Below, piece after piece: positions 52,712-62,031 of a DNA stretch of 64,000 nt. Location of the stretch: contig CAJOJQ010000004.1 of NCBI GenBank assembly GCA_905234985.1, forward strand, positions 51,592 to 115,591, written 5' to 3'. Position 1 is the first letter of the stretch. Every line of letters begins with the position of its first letter. Under the pieces are notes generated by a model. The model saw only the letters and a program-made list of their open reading frames with translations, searched no databases and had not been told where the DNA came from. The DNA comes from an uncultured Christensenellaceae bacterium. Lineage in GTDB: Bacteria; Bacillota; Clostridia; Christensenellales; Aristaeellaceae. A program made the position numbers and the translations under genes.

Positions 52712-53812
52712 TTATGGCCGCTCCGGTTTGGCCCGTTCCGCGCCGTCGGGCAACGGATTGATAAACGCTTCATATTGCTCTGCGATCCTGTCGATGCGTT
52801 TCTTCACAGCGCTGGGGGTCTCATAATCTACAATGTCTGCGATTTCCTGCATCGTTTTTCCCTTCATCCGCAAATCCAGGATCGTTTTGTCCTTCTGGGA
52901 TAGCGTCGCCTCAAATTGCTCCACCAATTGCTCGGACAGCACCTTTTTGTCAAAGGCCATCTGCGCATCGGGCGCGTCGATTTCATCCTCGATCAGTTTT
53001 TCCACGGAAGCGTGTTGATAATACCGGCTGTGATTCCACTTCCGCAAAAATTCTCCCCGCTTGAGGTTGTGCCCGGTGTAATCCTCCGGTTGCCGACGAT
53101 TCCATACTTCGTCAATGATGGGCTGAAATTTCTGCTCTTGTACGATCTTGTCCGTCAGGTTGAAAACCAGATTGGAAAACTGCCGCCAATTCATCCAGGG
53201 CAAGTCCTTATTCTTAAACGTGGTGAAAAGCTGCTGGAAGCTCCATTCCATTTTCGTTTCATAGCTCATGCGAAAATAGCGGATGATGTCATAGCTCATC
53301 CGCCAGAGAGGGAAATCGCCGGAATAGTTTTGCCAGTTGCCCGGTATGTCCTTGTAGCCGCCCTTGCTATTTGGCACTTTCAGCGCTTGCCAGATAGCCC
53401 AGGCATAGCAATCCCAAACCAACTCCAGGAAAGCATCGTCCTTGATGAGCTTCATATGCTTCTCGCTTTCCATCAGCTTCACAATGTTCCTGGGCAATTC
53501 CAGATATACGGGCCGCTTCTCCACCAGTTCCCGGGGCAGAGCGTAGAACATGGTCATCCAGGATAAATTGCTGTCCTGCGGGATGCGGATGATCTCGCCG
53601 GGCAGAACCACAATGAAATCTGATTTCAGGTCGTATACGCTGCCGCTGTGATCATGCTCCACCACATCGGGGTAGCCATCATCTGCATCCTCATCGGCAC
53701 TTATCTCTGTATCCTCCCCGTGATATTCATATGCGTCATCTTCCGCTTTCCGCATCCGGCTGTATTCTTCGTCATCCATATCTCCGCTGTTCTTATATTT
53801 ATTTGAGGACAT
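52712..53812 (-). CDS. Unknown protein with a C-terminal sigma-region-4-like HTH
   Basis: A 366-aa protein. Residues 1-60 are acidic and low in complexity (DDEEYSRMRKAEDDAYEYHGEDTE). The central part (about 60-270) is helical and rich in Trp, with no family I know. The C-terminal 70 residues (LSQKDKTILDLRMKGKTMQE IADIVDYETPSAVKKRIDRI as two adjacent blocks) look like sigma-70 region 4 or a related HTH that contacts a promoter -35. It could be a divergent sigma factor, an anti-sigma partner or a phage-type regulator. It lies downstream of GH31 on the same strand, 58 nt away, with lower GC than the first 50 kb. The ribosome site is CGGAGAATC. Confidence 0.6.
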   Translation of the reverse strand: MSSNKYKNSGDMDDEEYSRMRKAEDDAYEYHGEDTEISADEDADDGYPDVVEHDHSGSVYDLKSDFIVVLPGEIIRIPQDSNLSWMTMFYALPRELVEKRPVYLELPRNIVKLMESEKHMKLIKDDAFLELVWDCYAWAIWQALKVPNSKGGYKDIPGNWQNYSGDFPLWRMSYDIIRYFRMSYETKMEWSFQQLFTTFKNKDLPWMNWRQFSNLVFNLTDKIVQEQKFQPIIDEVWNRRQPEDYTGHNLKRGEFLRKWNHSRYYQHASVEKLIEDEIDAPDAQMAFDKKVLSEQLVEQFEATLSQKDKTILDLRMKGKTMQEIADIVDYETPSAVKKRIDRIAEQYEAFINPLPDGAERAKPERP

Positions 53813-53869
53813 ATTTCGATTCTCCGTATCTTATTCTTCACAGGAAACAAAATAAAGGTTATTAGTCCA

Positions 53870-56239
53870 TTATATTTCTGCCGGTTCCATAAGAGCTGCT
53901 ATCAAGTCATTTGACAGTTGCATGGCATAAAGCGTTGAACAGACAGCAGACATGCTTTTCCCGGAAACAAGAAGTTGGTATATTTTGTCCTTTAGTTCAT
54001 ATTGAATATGCGCATGATTCAATATTTTTTCTTGCCATGCCAAAACATGATTGCATGGAAATGAGATTTTTCCGTCAAAAAGAATCTCGACAGAAAGCTT
54101 CTGAGAAACAGATAAAAGCTGAATATCCCAAGCATATTCTGAATCAAGATACTGTTTTTGTGATGAGACCATTCTGCCATTGATTTTGACAACAGGGGTC
54201 ACACTGTTATCAAAGCCAACAAAGCGGAAATGATAGCTTCGATTCGCGGGCAGATATGCTGCGTCTGTTTGCCCTGGCTGGAGAGTTAAAGCGCAAGCAT
54301 GACCTTGATTCCATTTGAATCGAATTTGGGTGATACAGTAATCCCCTTCCTGATAAGAAAAGCTTTCTCCATCGTCCTCGTATAAATCGAACTGCCCATC
54401 TGCGCCGGCAAAAACCCGTATTTCCAAAGCCTCAGGGTTTTGAACGCCATTCTGAACGGCCTGGCCATCCGCCAGAACAACAATAGCGCCGGCTTTTGCA
54501 AGCACTGGAATCCTGTCCAACGGACGGAACATCCGGATCATCCTGTCTCCCTGATATCGGTGTCCGGAAAAGAAATCAAAATATGTGCCTTCAGGCAGCC
54601 AGCCGGTCACACAGCCCAATTCCAATTTATCGATTTGCGGAGAAGTAATGGGCATAACCATCAATTCACTGCCGAACAGATACTGATTGGGCACCTGATA
54701 GGCTTCCTCCTGTTGGGGATATGCATAATACATGGGTTGAATCAGCATTTCTCCCTGGGTATGGCAACGCCAGTTCGTGGTGTAGAGATAGGGGATCAGG
54801 CGATGGCGCATGCGAAGCATGTCGATCATGATCCGTTCACATTCCGCAGTATAGCGCCAAGGCTCCTTACTGTTAAAGCGATTGGAAGTGCTGTGCATCC
54901 GCAGGATCGGCGAAAAAACGCCGTACTGCAGCCAACGCACCTGCAATTGAGGATCTCTTTCCCCATGGGTGTGTCCGCCAATATCGTGACTCCACCAGCC
55001 ATAACCAATATTGGAAGCTGTACTTGTGAAGTAGGGCTGGAATGCCAGAGACGCCCAACTGATAACGCTGTCTCCGGAGAAACCAATCGGATATCGATGG
55101 CTGCCCGGGCCGCAATAGCGTGAAAGAATGAAAGACCGCTTCCCTTTTTTCATGCTGTGAAGCGTATGAAAATGATTCAATACCCACAGGGGATCAACGC
55201 CGGGAACGGCGCTTTTCGTTCCTTGCTGCCAATCGACCCACCAAAAATCGACACCTTGCTGCTCTAAAGGTGTAAGCACCTCCTGAAAATAAGTATTCAT
55301 AAATGGCTGATCCGTGGGATCAAAAGGAATGCGCTGATGGTGCTCCGCGTCCTTCCCAAGTGCCTGGGCAGCGGCAGAATAACTTTCCTCATGCGCCTGG
55401 ATGCCTTCCGCCGGATGCAGATTCAAGGTTACTTTCAGATTTCGGTCATGCAATTCGGCCAAAAAAGTCTGAGGATCGTGGATTAGGGAACGATTCCAGG
55501 TGTAGCCCGTCCACCCCTTTCCTTCTGTCCCGCCATCCGTGATATGCCAATTCATATCCAGAACAGCCACCGATAGCGGGATTCCCTTCTCCCGGAAGGT
55601 ATCCATCAAGGCCAAATACGCTTGGTCTGTGTATGCGTAAAACCGGCTCCACCAGTTGCCCAATGCGTAGCGGGGAAGCAGCGGTGTCGCACCGCATAAA
55701 TGGAAATAATCTCTCAGCGCCTGTCGATAGTCTGTTCCGTAACAAAAGAGATAGAAATCCTGAACATGATCTCTTCGCGCTTCATACCAGCCGTTTTCCG
55801 TCAGAACAGGAGAATGGCTGTCATCCAGCACACTGTATCCGCACACACGGGATATAATACCGGGGCACAGCGGCGTTTCTCCATCCACCTCGTCTAACGT
55901 ACGGGCTGTTCCGCCCAGGTTTTCGATGATCGGATCGCCAAAATGCCACGTTGTAAAGATTCCTTGACAGACTGCTCGGTTTTCTGCCCACAAACCTGAG
56001 GAGGAGAAAGGCTGCTCATCATAAAACAAATTGATGCACGATGTCCTAATTTCAATGCCTTTTTCCGTTTTCCAATACTGATACTGAACCGGCGCAAAAA
56101 GACGGTCCTGCGCCATTTGCGTCGGACGATCCTCAAAAAGCCCTTCCGGATCATATTCCATTCGGATGAGCTGCGGGGTCAAAATCGTGATGCGGTAATG
56201 CTCACCGACAACACAGGTAGATTGATAGGATTCGATCAT
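53870..56239 (-). CDS. GH31 alpha-glucosidase-family enzyme (second copy)
   Basis: A 789-aa GH31 enzyme, predicted cytoplasmic. The nucleophile Asp is expected in DFWWVDWQQGT, the acid/base Asp in GFSGDSVISWASL, and GYGWWSHDIGGHTHGE is the diagnostic barrel motif. AVLDMNWH opens the barrel. It has an N-terminal beta-domain, C-terminal beta-domains, and a final helical tail of about 55 residues not usual for the core family. The start overlaps the GH13 stop by 4 nt, so the pair is coupled and follows the fourth importer. It has lower GC than the first GH31 at 36367. Confidence 0.92.
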   Translation of the reverse strand: MIESYQSTCVVGEHYRITILTPQLIRMEYDPEGLFEDRPTQMAQDRLFAPVQYQYWKTEKGIEIRTSCINLFYDEQPFSSSGLWAENRAVCQGIFTTWHFGDPIIENLGGTARTLDEVDGETPLCPGIISRVCGYSVLDDSHSPVLTENGWYEARRDHVQDFYLFCYGTDYRQALRDYFHLCGATPLLPRYALGNWWSRFYAYTDQAYLALMDTFREKGIPLSVAVLDMNWHITDGGTEGKGWTGYTWNRSLIHDPQTFLAELHDRNLKVTLNLHPAEGIQAHEESYSAAAQALGKDAEHHQRIPFDPTDQPFMNTYFQEVLTPLEQQGVDFWWVDWQQGTKSAVPGVDPLWVLNHFHTLHSMKKGKRSFILSRYCGPGSHRYPIGFSGDSVISWASLAFQPYFTSTASNIGYGWWSHDIGGHTHGERDPQLQVRWLQYGVFSPILRMHSTSNRFNSKEPWRYTAECERIMIDMLRMRHRLIPYLYTTNWRCHTQGEMLIQPMYYAYPQQEEAYQVPNQYLFGSELMVMPITSPQIDKLELGCVTGWLPEGTYFDFFSGHRYQGDRMIRMFRPLDRIPVLAKAGAIVVLADGQAVQNGVQNPEALEIRVFAGADGQFDLYEDDGESFSYQEGDYCITQIRFKWNQGHACALTLQPGQTDAAYLPANRSYHFRFVGFDNSVTPVVKINGRMVSSQKQYLDSEYAWDIQLLSVSQKLSVEILFDGKISFPCNHVLAWQEKILNHAHIQYELKDKIYQLLVSGKSMSAVCSTLYAMQLSNDLIAALMEPAEI

Positions 56240-57534
56240 TCATGTGTCTCCTGATTGATTTCGATCACTTGCGGTTGTCCATCCATACAGATCAGGCCAG
56301 ATTCCACATAGACATCGCTGCCATTGAGCAAATTCCGATAAATTCCGTCGGGAAGATTCGTCCGAACAATACCAGATCTTCCTTTTGTGCTGAAAAGACC
56401 GAGAAGACGCTGGTTTCCATCCGTATATTCAGCAACAATGATGCCGTTTCCCCCGTCTTGGACGGTATAGCTTCCCTCTTTCATCAGCGGATGGCGCTTC
56501 AACAGAGCAAGTTGTGTGAAATATGCTGAAATATCCCGTCCTGTCTGCCATTGAAGCTCATCTTTATCAAACAGGCTGGGGCGATGGATATTTTCCGTTT
56601 CCTGTCCATTATACAGGAGCACCATCCCTTTTTGAAAATACAGAAAAGCTGTCCAGTTATACCGGGAACGTTCATCCGGAATCAAGAACCGTGCCCGAGG
56701 CCGATCATGATTTTCCAGAAATCTCAGCTTCACATAGTTTTCCGGATAGATATATTCCTGTTGATTGATTTTTTCCAAATATTCAGCCAAAGAAATCTCA
56801 TCCGTTAAATATCTGATCCAATCGTGGTAAATATCATATTCGTAACTGATATCAAAGGCCTGAAAAATTTCAGAATCGGAAAGGCTGGTCATCCTGCGTG
56901 ACCGATTATCAAAGGTAAATATCGGCTCCACCGATTCGCTAAGCCAAATGCAATCGGCTCGCACTTCCTTGACTGCTTCCCGTGCCGCCATCCAGAAGTC
57001 CAGCGGAATCAGCGGCGCAACGTCGCAGCGAAATCCATCTACGATTTCTACCCACATTTTCAGCGTTTCGATCTGATAATCCCATAAATCCCGATGGGAA
57101 TAATCCAGGTCGATAATGTCTGACCAATCGCCGATTTTGTTTCCGAAAGCCCCGTCCGCCTTATGATAAAACCACTCCGGATGCTCCACGGAAAGGACAG
57201 AATCAGGAGCGGTGTGGTTATAAACCACGTCGATGATGCATTTCATGCCAAGCGCGTGGATATGATCCACCAGGCTGATGAAATCCTCCCGAGTGCCGTA
57301 TTCCGGATTTACCGCCCGATAGTCCTTTATGGCGTAGGGGCTGCCCAGGCTTCCCTTCCGCTTTTTTTCACCGATGGGATGAATGGGCATCAGCCAAATG
57401 ATGTCCACGCCCAGGGCCTGGATGCGCGGCAGATCCTCCTGGACTTTTTTGAAGGTGCCTTCTTTACTGTATTGGCGGACATAGACCGAATACATAACTT
57501 GATTGCGTAACGTTTTTTGCGTATCCCTTGCCAT
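56236..57534 (-). CDS. GH13 alpha-amylase-family enzyme (second copy)
   Basis: A 432-aa compact GH13 protein without signal peptide. Conserved regions are IIDVVYNHTAPDS (I), DGFRCDVAPLIP (II, nucleophile Asp), IWLSESVEP (III, acid/base Glu) and RFLENHDRPRARF (IV). It is shorter than the 563-aa GH13 at 4221 because it has no N-terminal CBM34-like domain. It comes 17 nt after the MalG-type permease in the operon SBP, permease, permease, GH13, GH31. The order mirrors the first operon of the window, with an added GH31. It probably acts on imported alpha-glucosides; the precise activity is not decidable. Confidence 0.9.
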   Translation of the reverse strand: MARDTQKTLRNQVMYSVYVRQYSKEGTFKKVQEDLPRIQALGVDIIWLMPIHPIGEKKRKGSLGSPYAIKDYRAVNPEYGTREDFISLVDHIHALGMKCIIDVVYNHTAPDSVLSVEHPEWFYHKADGAFGNKIGDWSDIIDLDYSHRDLWDYQIETLKMWVEIVDGFRCDVAPLIPLDFWMAAREAVKEVRADCIWLSESVEPIFTFDNRSRRMTSLSDSEIFQAFDISYEYDIYHDWIRYLTDEISLAEYLEKINQQEYIYPENYVKLRFLENHDRPRARFLIPDERSRYNWTAFLYFQKGMVLLYNGQETENIHRPSLFDKDELQWQTGRDISAYFTQLALLKRHPLMKEGSYTVQDGGNGIIVAEYTDGNQRLLGLFSTKGRSGIVRTNLPDGIYRNLLNGSDVYVESGLICMDGQPQVIEINQETHE

Positions 57535-57551
57535 TCGTCAAACCTCCCTGG

Positions 57552-58376
57552 TCAGCCCTTTACGGCTGATGACGCGATTCCCTGAATAAACTGTTTCTGG
57601 AAGATCAGATAACAGATCACTACTGGTATTATAGCAATACTTGTCGCCGCAAACAAGCCCGCGTAGTCTGTGGAATACCGACCGCTGAACATATTTAACG
57701 CAATACTCAATAATTGTTTGCTCTCCGAACGGATCATGAGATAAGGCCAAAGATAATCTTCCCATGCCCATAAAAATTGGAATATTGCCATGCTCGCAAC
57801 TGTGTTTCGTAGCATAGGTATGACGATTCTATGGAAAATGTAGAACTCATTTGCTCCGTCAATACGAGCAGCTTCCAGGATTTCATCCGGCACAGCGGTG
57901 CAGCTTTGCCGCATCAAAAAGATTCCAAAGGCAGTAAACAAGCTGGGAATAATCAAGGCTTGGAATTGATTCAGCCATCCCAGGTATTGCATCATGCTAT
58001 ATCGCGGGATGATGGTTACTACGCCGGGAACCATCATGGTGGCGATCACCATTCCAAATACCATCTGCCTCCCGCGGAATTCATACTTGCAAAGCACGAA
58101 GCCAGCAATCGCGCTTGTGTATATCGTGATGACGGAAAGAACGAAAGCATAGCTTAAGCTGTTGAGAAAGTAACGCAAAAATGCCATTTTGCTCAAGGCG
58201 TTTTCATAGTTTTCCCAAGTTGGGTTCTGTGGCAGAAAATGTTGAGACAGCGCGCTGATTTCAGCGTTGGTTTTGAAAGAGGAAGCAAGCATCCACAGGA
58301 AGGGAAGAATGGTGATGATACTGAAAGCAAGAAGCAAAAACGTAAGAACAAGGGACTTTATTCTCATTGTTTTCAT
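57552..58376 (-). CDS. ABC transporter permease, MalG type
   Basis: A permease of about 274 aa. LVLTFLLLAFSIITILPFLWMLA is the first membrane helix, ILEAARIDGANEFYIFHRIVIP is the EAA loop, and the C-terminus ends with KQFIQGIASSAVKG. I prefer the ATG at 58376 because GGGGGG lies 7 nt upstream; the track start at 58382 is only one nucleotide from it. Its stop lies 17 nt before the GH13 start. Confidence 0.91.
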   Translation of the reverse strand: MKTMRIKSLVLTFLLLAFSIITILPFLWMLASSFKTNAEISALSQHFLPQNPTWENYENALSKMAFLRYFLNSLSYAFVLSVITIYTSAIAGFVLCKYEFRGRQMVFGMVIATMMVPGVVTIIPRYSMMQYLGWLNQFQALIIPSLFTAFGIFLMRQSCTAVPDEILEAARIDGANEFYIFHRIVIPMLRNTVASMAIFQFLWAWEDYLWPYLMIRSESKQLLSIALNMFSGRYSTDYAGLFAATSIAIIPVVICYLIFQKQFIQGIASSAVKG

Positions 58377-58390
58377 ATGCATTCCCCCCT

Positions 58391-59287
58391 TTACTGACCA
58401 TTTTCCCCGGCAGCCTTAAAGGAAACTGCCGTAAGAATTGCGATGATCAAAAACAGAATAAAAGACATTGCGGATGCATACCCAAAGTTGTACTTGGAAA
58501 ATGCCTGGTCAAATATCAAATAAGACGCAAGATATGTTTTCGTCCCTGGCCCGCCCTGTGTCAGAACCATGACCGGAATATACGTTTGAAAATAGGAAAT
58601 GAACGAAGTGATCACAATGAAAATCACCGTGGGTTTCAACAAAGGCAAAGTAATTCTAAAGAAACGCTGACGCGCATTGGCGCCGTCTATTTCCGCCGCT
58701 TCAAAGCAATCCATGGGCAGAGAGTACATGCCGCCCAGGAAGATTACGACAGCATAGCCAAAGTCTTTCCATATGGTCAGCAGCAAGATCGCTATCATGG
58801 CATATCGGCCGTCAAACAGCCAGTTGATTTTGGATCCCAGCAATTGATTCAATAATCCAAATTGAGGATCATACATGTTTTTCCAAACAAAAGCAACAGC
58901 CACCATCGGCGTAATGGTGGGCATGTAGTATAGCATGCGAAAAAAAGACCTGGCTTTCACAAGCTTGGAAAACAATGCGGAAGCAAGCAGCAAGCCAATG
59001 ATCACCCTTGCCGCAACCGCGACGATAGAAAAAACACCGGTATTCTTCATGGAAAACCAGAATAAGCTGTTATTCAATACTGTCTGCCAATTTTTTAACC
59101 CAATTGGTTTAAACTGCCCTTTTAACGGATTCCAAAGATGGAAGCTTCCATAAAAAGCAGCAAAAATAGGAATATAAAAAAACACCAAAAAGAATAGAAT
59201 CAAAGACGCAACAACTGTATTTCGCAGTACGATTTCACTTTTGCTGCGAAGAGAGTTTGCGCTTTTTATTCGTTTTTGCATATTCAT
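58391..59287 (-). CDS. ABC transporter permease, MalF type
   Basis: A 298-aa permease with a basic N-terminal tail (KRIKSANSLRSKSEIVL) and six hydrophobic segments. The EAA loop is CFEAAEIDGANARQRFFRITLP. GGAAGG precedes both ATG 59287 and ATG 59281; the second has better spacing, so the true start may be 2 codons later. It is separated from the SBP gene by a perfect 12-bp hairpin. Confidence 0.91.
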   Translation of the reverse strand: MNMQKRIKSANSLRSKSEIVLRNTVVASLILFFLVFFYIPIFAAFYGSFHLWNPLKGQFKPIGLKNWQTVLNNSLFWFSMKNTGVFSIVAVAARVIIGLLLASALFSKLVKARSFFRMLYYMPTITPMVAVAFVWKNMYDPQFGLLNQLLGSKINWLFDGRYAMIAILLLTIWKDFGYAVVIFLGGMYSLPMDCFEAAEIDGANARQRFFRITLPLLKPTVIFIVITSFISYFQTYIPVMVLTQGGPGTKTYLASYLIFDQAFSKYNFGYASAMSFILFLIIAILTAVSFKAAGENGQ

Positions 59288-59300
59288 CTTCCTTCCGTCA

Positions 59301-59330
59301 ATCCGGCGGAGAGAAGACTCTCCGCCGGAT
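59301..59330 (-). terminator. Perfect 12-bp intercistronic hairpin after the SBP gene
   Basis: ATCCGGCGGAGA (59301-59312) and TCTCCGCCGGAT (59319-59330) pair perfectly around a 6-nt loop, between SBP stop and permease start. No T-run follows. It is the same device as in the other three ABC operons. Confidence 0.75.
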
Positions 59331-59341
59331 ACGGGTGAACA

Positions 59342-60688
59342 TTATTTTGCTTCAGATGCATACGTATACTGAGGTTCTACAGAAACAAATTCGCTGCCTT
59401 CCAGCTCCATGTTGCAGGTTTCTTCTGCATTCTTCAGGGCAGTTTCGATATCTGCGCCATTGTAGAAGATATCTTCCAGGGCTATTTTCATGTTGTTTTC
59501 CACAGCGCTGGGCATGGGGCCGGGCCAGATATAGCGGTCAATGTGGTTCGCCAGAACCGCAATGCTGGAAACACCCAGAATATCCGCATCTTCCGCCAGG
59601 GATTTCTTGGCCGGGAACACGGAGTTGGCAAGAACAAATTGCTTCTGCAGCGCATCCTTCGCCAGGAAGAAGCGAATAATGTCCTGCGCTACGGCCTGCT
59701 GGTCTGCCGGAGCATTCTTGTTGACGCCAAAGGTGGATTCACCGTTGTAGCGATGATAGGCGTAAGGCACTTCTTCCGTGGGCGTCGGGATTTCAAAGCT
59801 GCCGAATTCGGTTTCGGGCCACAGCGACTGGAACAGGCCATGCATGAATCCCCAGCCCAAGTACATAGCGATCATGCCTTGTCCGAAATTGTCGCCGGAA
59901 TTATTGCCAAAGTTGTAATCGCCGCTGCCATCCACCTCATAGATATCCTTCATGCGCTGAATGACAGCCTTGATGGCATCATTGTTGAAGGAAACCTTAT
60001 TGTCGGCGGTAAACAGGTTCTGGCCATACTGATACTGCATGCCCAACACATCGCCCTGAGCACCGCCATTGAAGCTAAAACCAGCCTGTACCAGATTGCC
60101 ATTTTCATCCCGGATGGTCAGCTTTTTGGCTACTTCACGGAATTCATCCCATGTCTTGGGTATGTCCGCTTCCGTCAGCCCGGCAGCCGCCCACATAGCT
60201 TTGTTATAGTACATGGTAGCTGTCATCATGCCATAGTCAGTGTAATACACCTTCCCATCAATGATATGGGCAGATACGCCGACGAAATCAGCTTCCAGAT
60301 CCTCAACGGGGATATCATAGGGAGCCAAGTAACCAATGACGTTTTCGTGATAGCTGTTGTGGACGTTGAAGATCGCAGGACCGTCCTTACCCTGAAGCGC
60401 AAGGGGGAGTTTGGTCCAGTAATCATCCCAGGGATTTTCAACCAACGTGATTTTTACATTGGGATGAATTGCAGTATATTCATCCACAACTGCCTGGAAC
60501 AGCTTGTCCGAGCCGGTCCAGTACCAGAACTCAACGGCAATGTCTTCCCCATTGTTGATGGGTTTTGACGTGTCGTACTGGATGGTGCTGCCGATGATGG
60601 TCGATTCTTCTGCAAATGCGCCGCATGCGCTCAGCAGCAAGGCAAGTGCAAGAACCAGGGAAAGAGCACGGCGGGTGAGGTGTTTCAT
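59342..60688 (-). CDS. ABC transporter extracellular sugar-binding lipoprotein
   Basis: A 448-aa family 1 solute-binding protein with a proper lipobox (LLLSACGAFAEES), so it should be lipid-anchored outside the membrane. The start at 60688 (MKHLTRRALSLVLALAL) is used instead of 60742, since AAAGGATG precedes it and the extra residues lack signal character. The mature part (DIAVEFWYWTGSDKLFQAVVDEY) is typical of the family. It heads the fourth importer operon and is divergent from the LacI gene at 60895. Confidence 0.93.
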   Translation of the reverse strand: MKHLTRRALSLVLALALLLSACGAFAEESTIIGSTIQYDTSKPINNGEDIAVEFWYWTGSDKLFQAVVDEYTAIHPNVKITLVENPWDDYWTKLPLALQGKDGPAIFNVHNSYHENVIGYLAPYDIPVEDLEADFVGVSAHIIDGKVYYTDYGMMTATMYYNKAMWAAAGLTEADIPKTWDEFREVAKKLTIRDENGNLVQAGFSFNGGAQGDVLGMQYQYGQNLFTADNKVSFNNDAIKAVIQRMKDIYEVDGSGDYNFGNNSGDNFGQGMIAMYLGWGFMHGLFQSLWPETEFGSFEIPTPTEEVPYAYHRYNGESTFGVNKNAPADQQAVAQDIIRFFLAKDALQKQFVLANSVFPAKKSLAEDADILGVSSIAVLANHIDRYIWPGPMPSAVENNMKIALEDIFYNGADIETALKNAEETCNMELEGSEFVSVEPQYTYASEAK

Positions 60689-60721
60689 GGTCACACATCC
60701 TTTCTTGTTGATTTGCGATAG

Positions 60722-60769
60722 TATAGCGCTAAACCAATTCAATTATACTTGCGTTTGTCAAATTGTCAA
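60722..60769 (-). promoter_or_regulatory. Promoter of the fourth ABC operon with an operator-like half site
   Basis: On the - strand: TTGACA (60764-60769), 16 bp, TATAAT (60742-60747). Downstream of it, near +1, lies TGGTTTA (60730-60736), identical to half of the palindrome in front of the divergent LacI gene, next to the 8-bp palindrome TAGCGCTA (60724-60731). The promoter is clear; the operator is only half conserved. Confidence 0.72.
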
Positions 60770-60831
60770 TAGTAAATTCCCGTTTTTTATAAAAAATTTT
60801 GATTTTCAAGAATAATTTGCTCTTTTTCTCT

Positions 60832-60874
60832 TGTGTCGGTTCCGATTTCATGTTATCATTGGTTTAATAAACCA
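60832..60874 (+). promoter_or_regulatory. Promoter and 15-bp palindromic operator of the third LacI gene
   Basis: A weak -35 (TTGTGT, 60831-60836) and TATCAT (60854-60859) are followed by TGGTTTAATAAACCA (60860-60874), a perfect palindrome around a central A, then AAGGAGGA and the start codon. This position suits autorepression by the LacI protein. Confidence 0.72.
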
Positions 60875-60894
60875 GTTTGTCAAGGAGGAACGAC

Positions 60895-61917
60895 ATGGTA
60901 ACGCTCAAGGACATTGCAGAGGAAGCACACGTCAGCTTGATGACAGTTTCCAATGTAGTAAATGGAAAACACAATAAAGTATCAAAAGAAAAATTGAAGG
61001 AGATCCAGGATCTCCTTCAAAAGCGGAATTATGTTCAAAATGCCTCCGCCCGCAGCTTGGCAAAAGCAAATTCCAATATAGTTGCAATCATTCTTCGCAG
61101 TATCGGACAAGAGAACTCTTTGAGTTCTCCGCACAACGCCCATTTAGTTGGTTCTATTGTGCGTTATATTCAGGAATTGGGTTATTACGCTATGATCAAT
61201 CTGGTTGAAGATTGTACAAGCATTGCAAAAAGCATCCGGAGCTGGAATGTGCAGGCCGCCATTTTCCTGGGCATGTTTGACGATGAAATTGAGCAGATTT
61301 ATGCGCTCAGCAATATCCCCATGGTTTTTATCGACAGTTATTCTGCGATCCGGCAATTATCCAACGTGGGCATTGATGATTATAAAGGCGGACAATTGGC
61401 CGCCGAATATTTGATCAAAAACGGGCACAAGCATGTGGCATTCGTCAGCCCGCCCAACTATGATAACGGCGTAGTTCAGCATCGCTTAAAGGGATTTAAG
61501 GATGTTTTAGCACAGCACGGCCTTTCCTTGAACTCAGAGCATTGTTTTTCTGTGATTTCCGATGCTGATCCAGAACAAATTAACCAAGCTGTTGATCAAT
61601 TAATGCTGATCAAGAATGAGATTACTGCCGTGTTTGTTACCAGCGACGGTTTGGCTGCCTCATTGATCAGCGGATTACATCGATACGGGCTTCGGATTCC
61701 GGCGGATCTTTCCGTAATCGGCTTTGATAATATGACCATCAGCAAACAAATCTATCCACCTTTAACGACGATTGCACAGGATTTGGAACTAAAAGCACGT
61801 TTGGCGGTTGAAATCCTGAATGGCCGATTAAATAACTTAAATTCATCAGCAGAATCCCGTATTTTGGATGTTTGTTTAATCGAAAGAGAGTCGGTGATCA
61901 ACATCTCTGATCAGTAA
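60895..61917 (+). CDS. LacI-family transcriptional regulator
   Basis: A 340-aa LacI/GalR regulator, more AT-rich than the other two. HTH and hinge: VTLKDIAEEAHVSLMTVSNVVNGKHNKVS. The effector domain contains GGQLAAEYLIKNGHKHVAFV, AVFVTSDGLAASL and DLSVIGFDNMTISK. The ATG at 60895 has AAGGAGGA 5 nt upstream; the track start at 60877 is a TTG before the ribosome site. It is divergent from the fourth ABC/GH13/GH31 operon and probably controls it and itself through TGGTTTA-type sites. Confidence 0.93.
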   Translation: MVTLKDIAEEAHVSLMTVSNVVNGKHNKVSKEKLKEIQDLLQKRNYVQNASARSLAKANSNIVAIILRSIGQENSLSSPHNAHLVGSIVRYIQELGYYAMINLVEDCTSIAKSIRSWNVQAAIFLGMFDDEIEQIYALSNIPMVFIDSYSAIRQLSNVGIDDYKGGQLAAEYLIKNGHKHVAFVSPPNYDNGVVQHRLKGFKDVLAQHGLSLNSEHCFSVISDADPEQINQAVDQLMLIKNEITAVFVTSDGLAASLISGLHRYGLRIPADLSVIGFDNMTISKQIYPPLTTIAQDLELKARLAVEILNGRLNNLNSSAESRILDVCLIERESVINISDQ

Positions 61918-62031
61918 AAGATGATAACATATAGCATACCGGGAATCGTTTGGCATGCCCCATGTTGATAGGTATTACATTGTACCAACCTGAAATCCAA
62001 GGTAGTTTTGTTTCGCATTTTAATAGATTTC

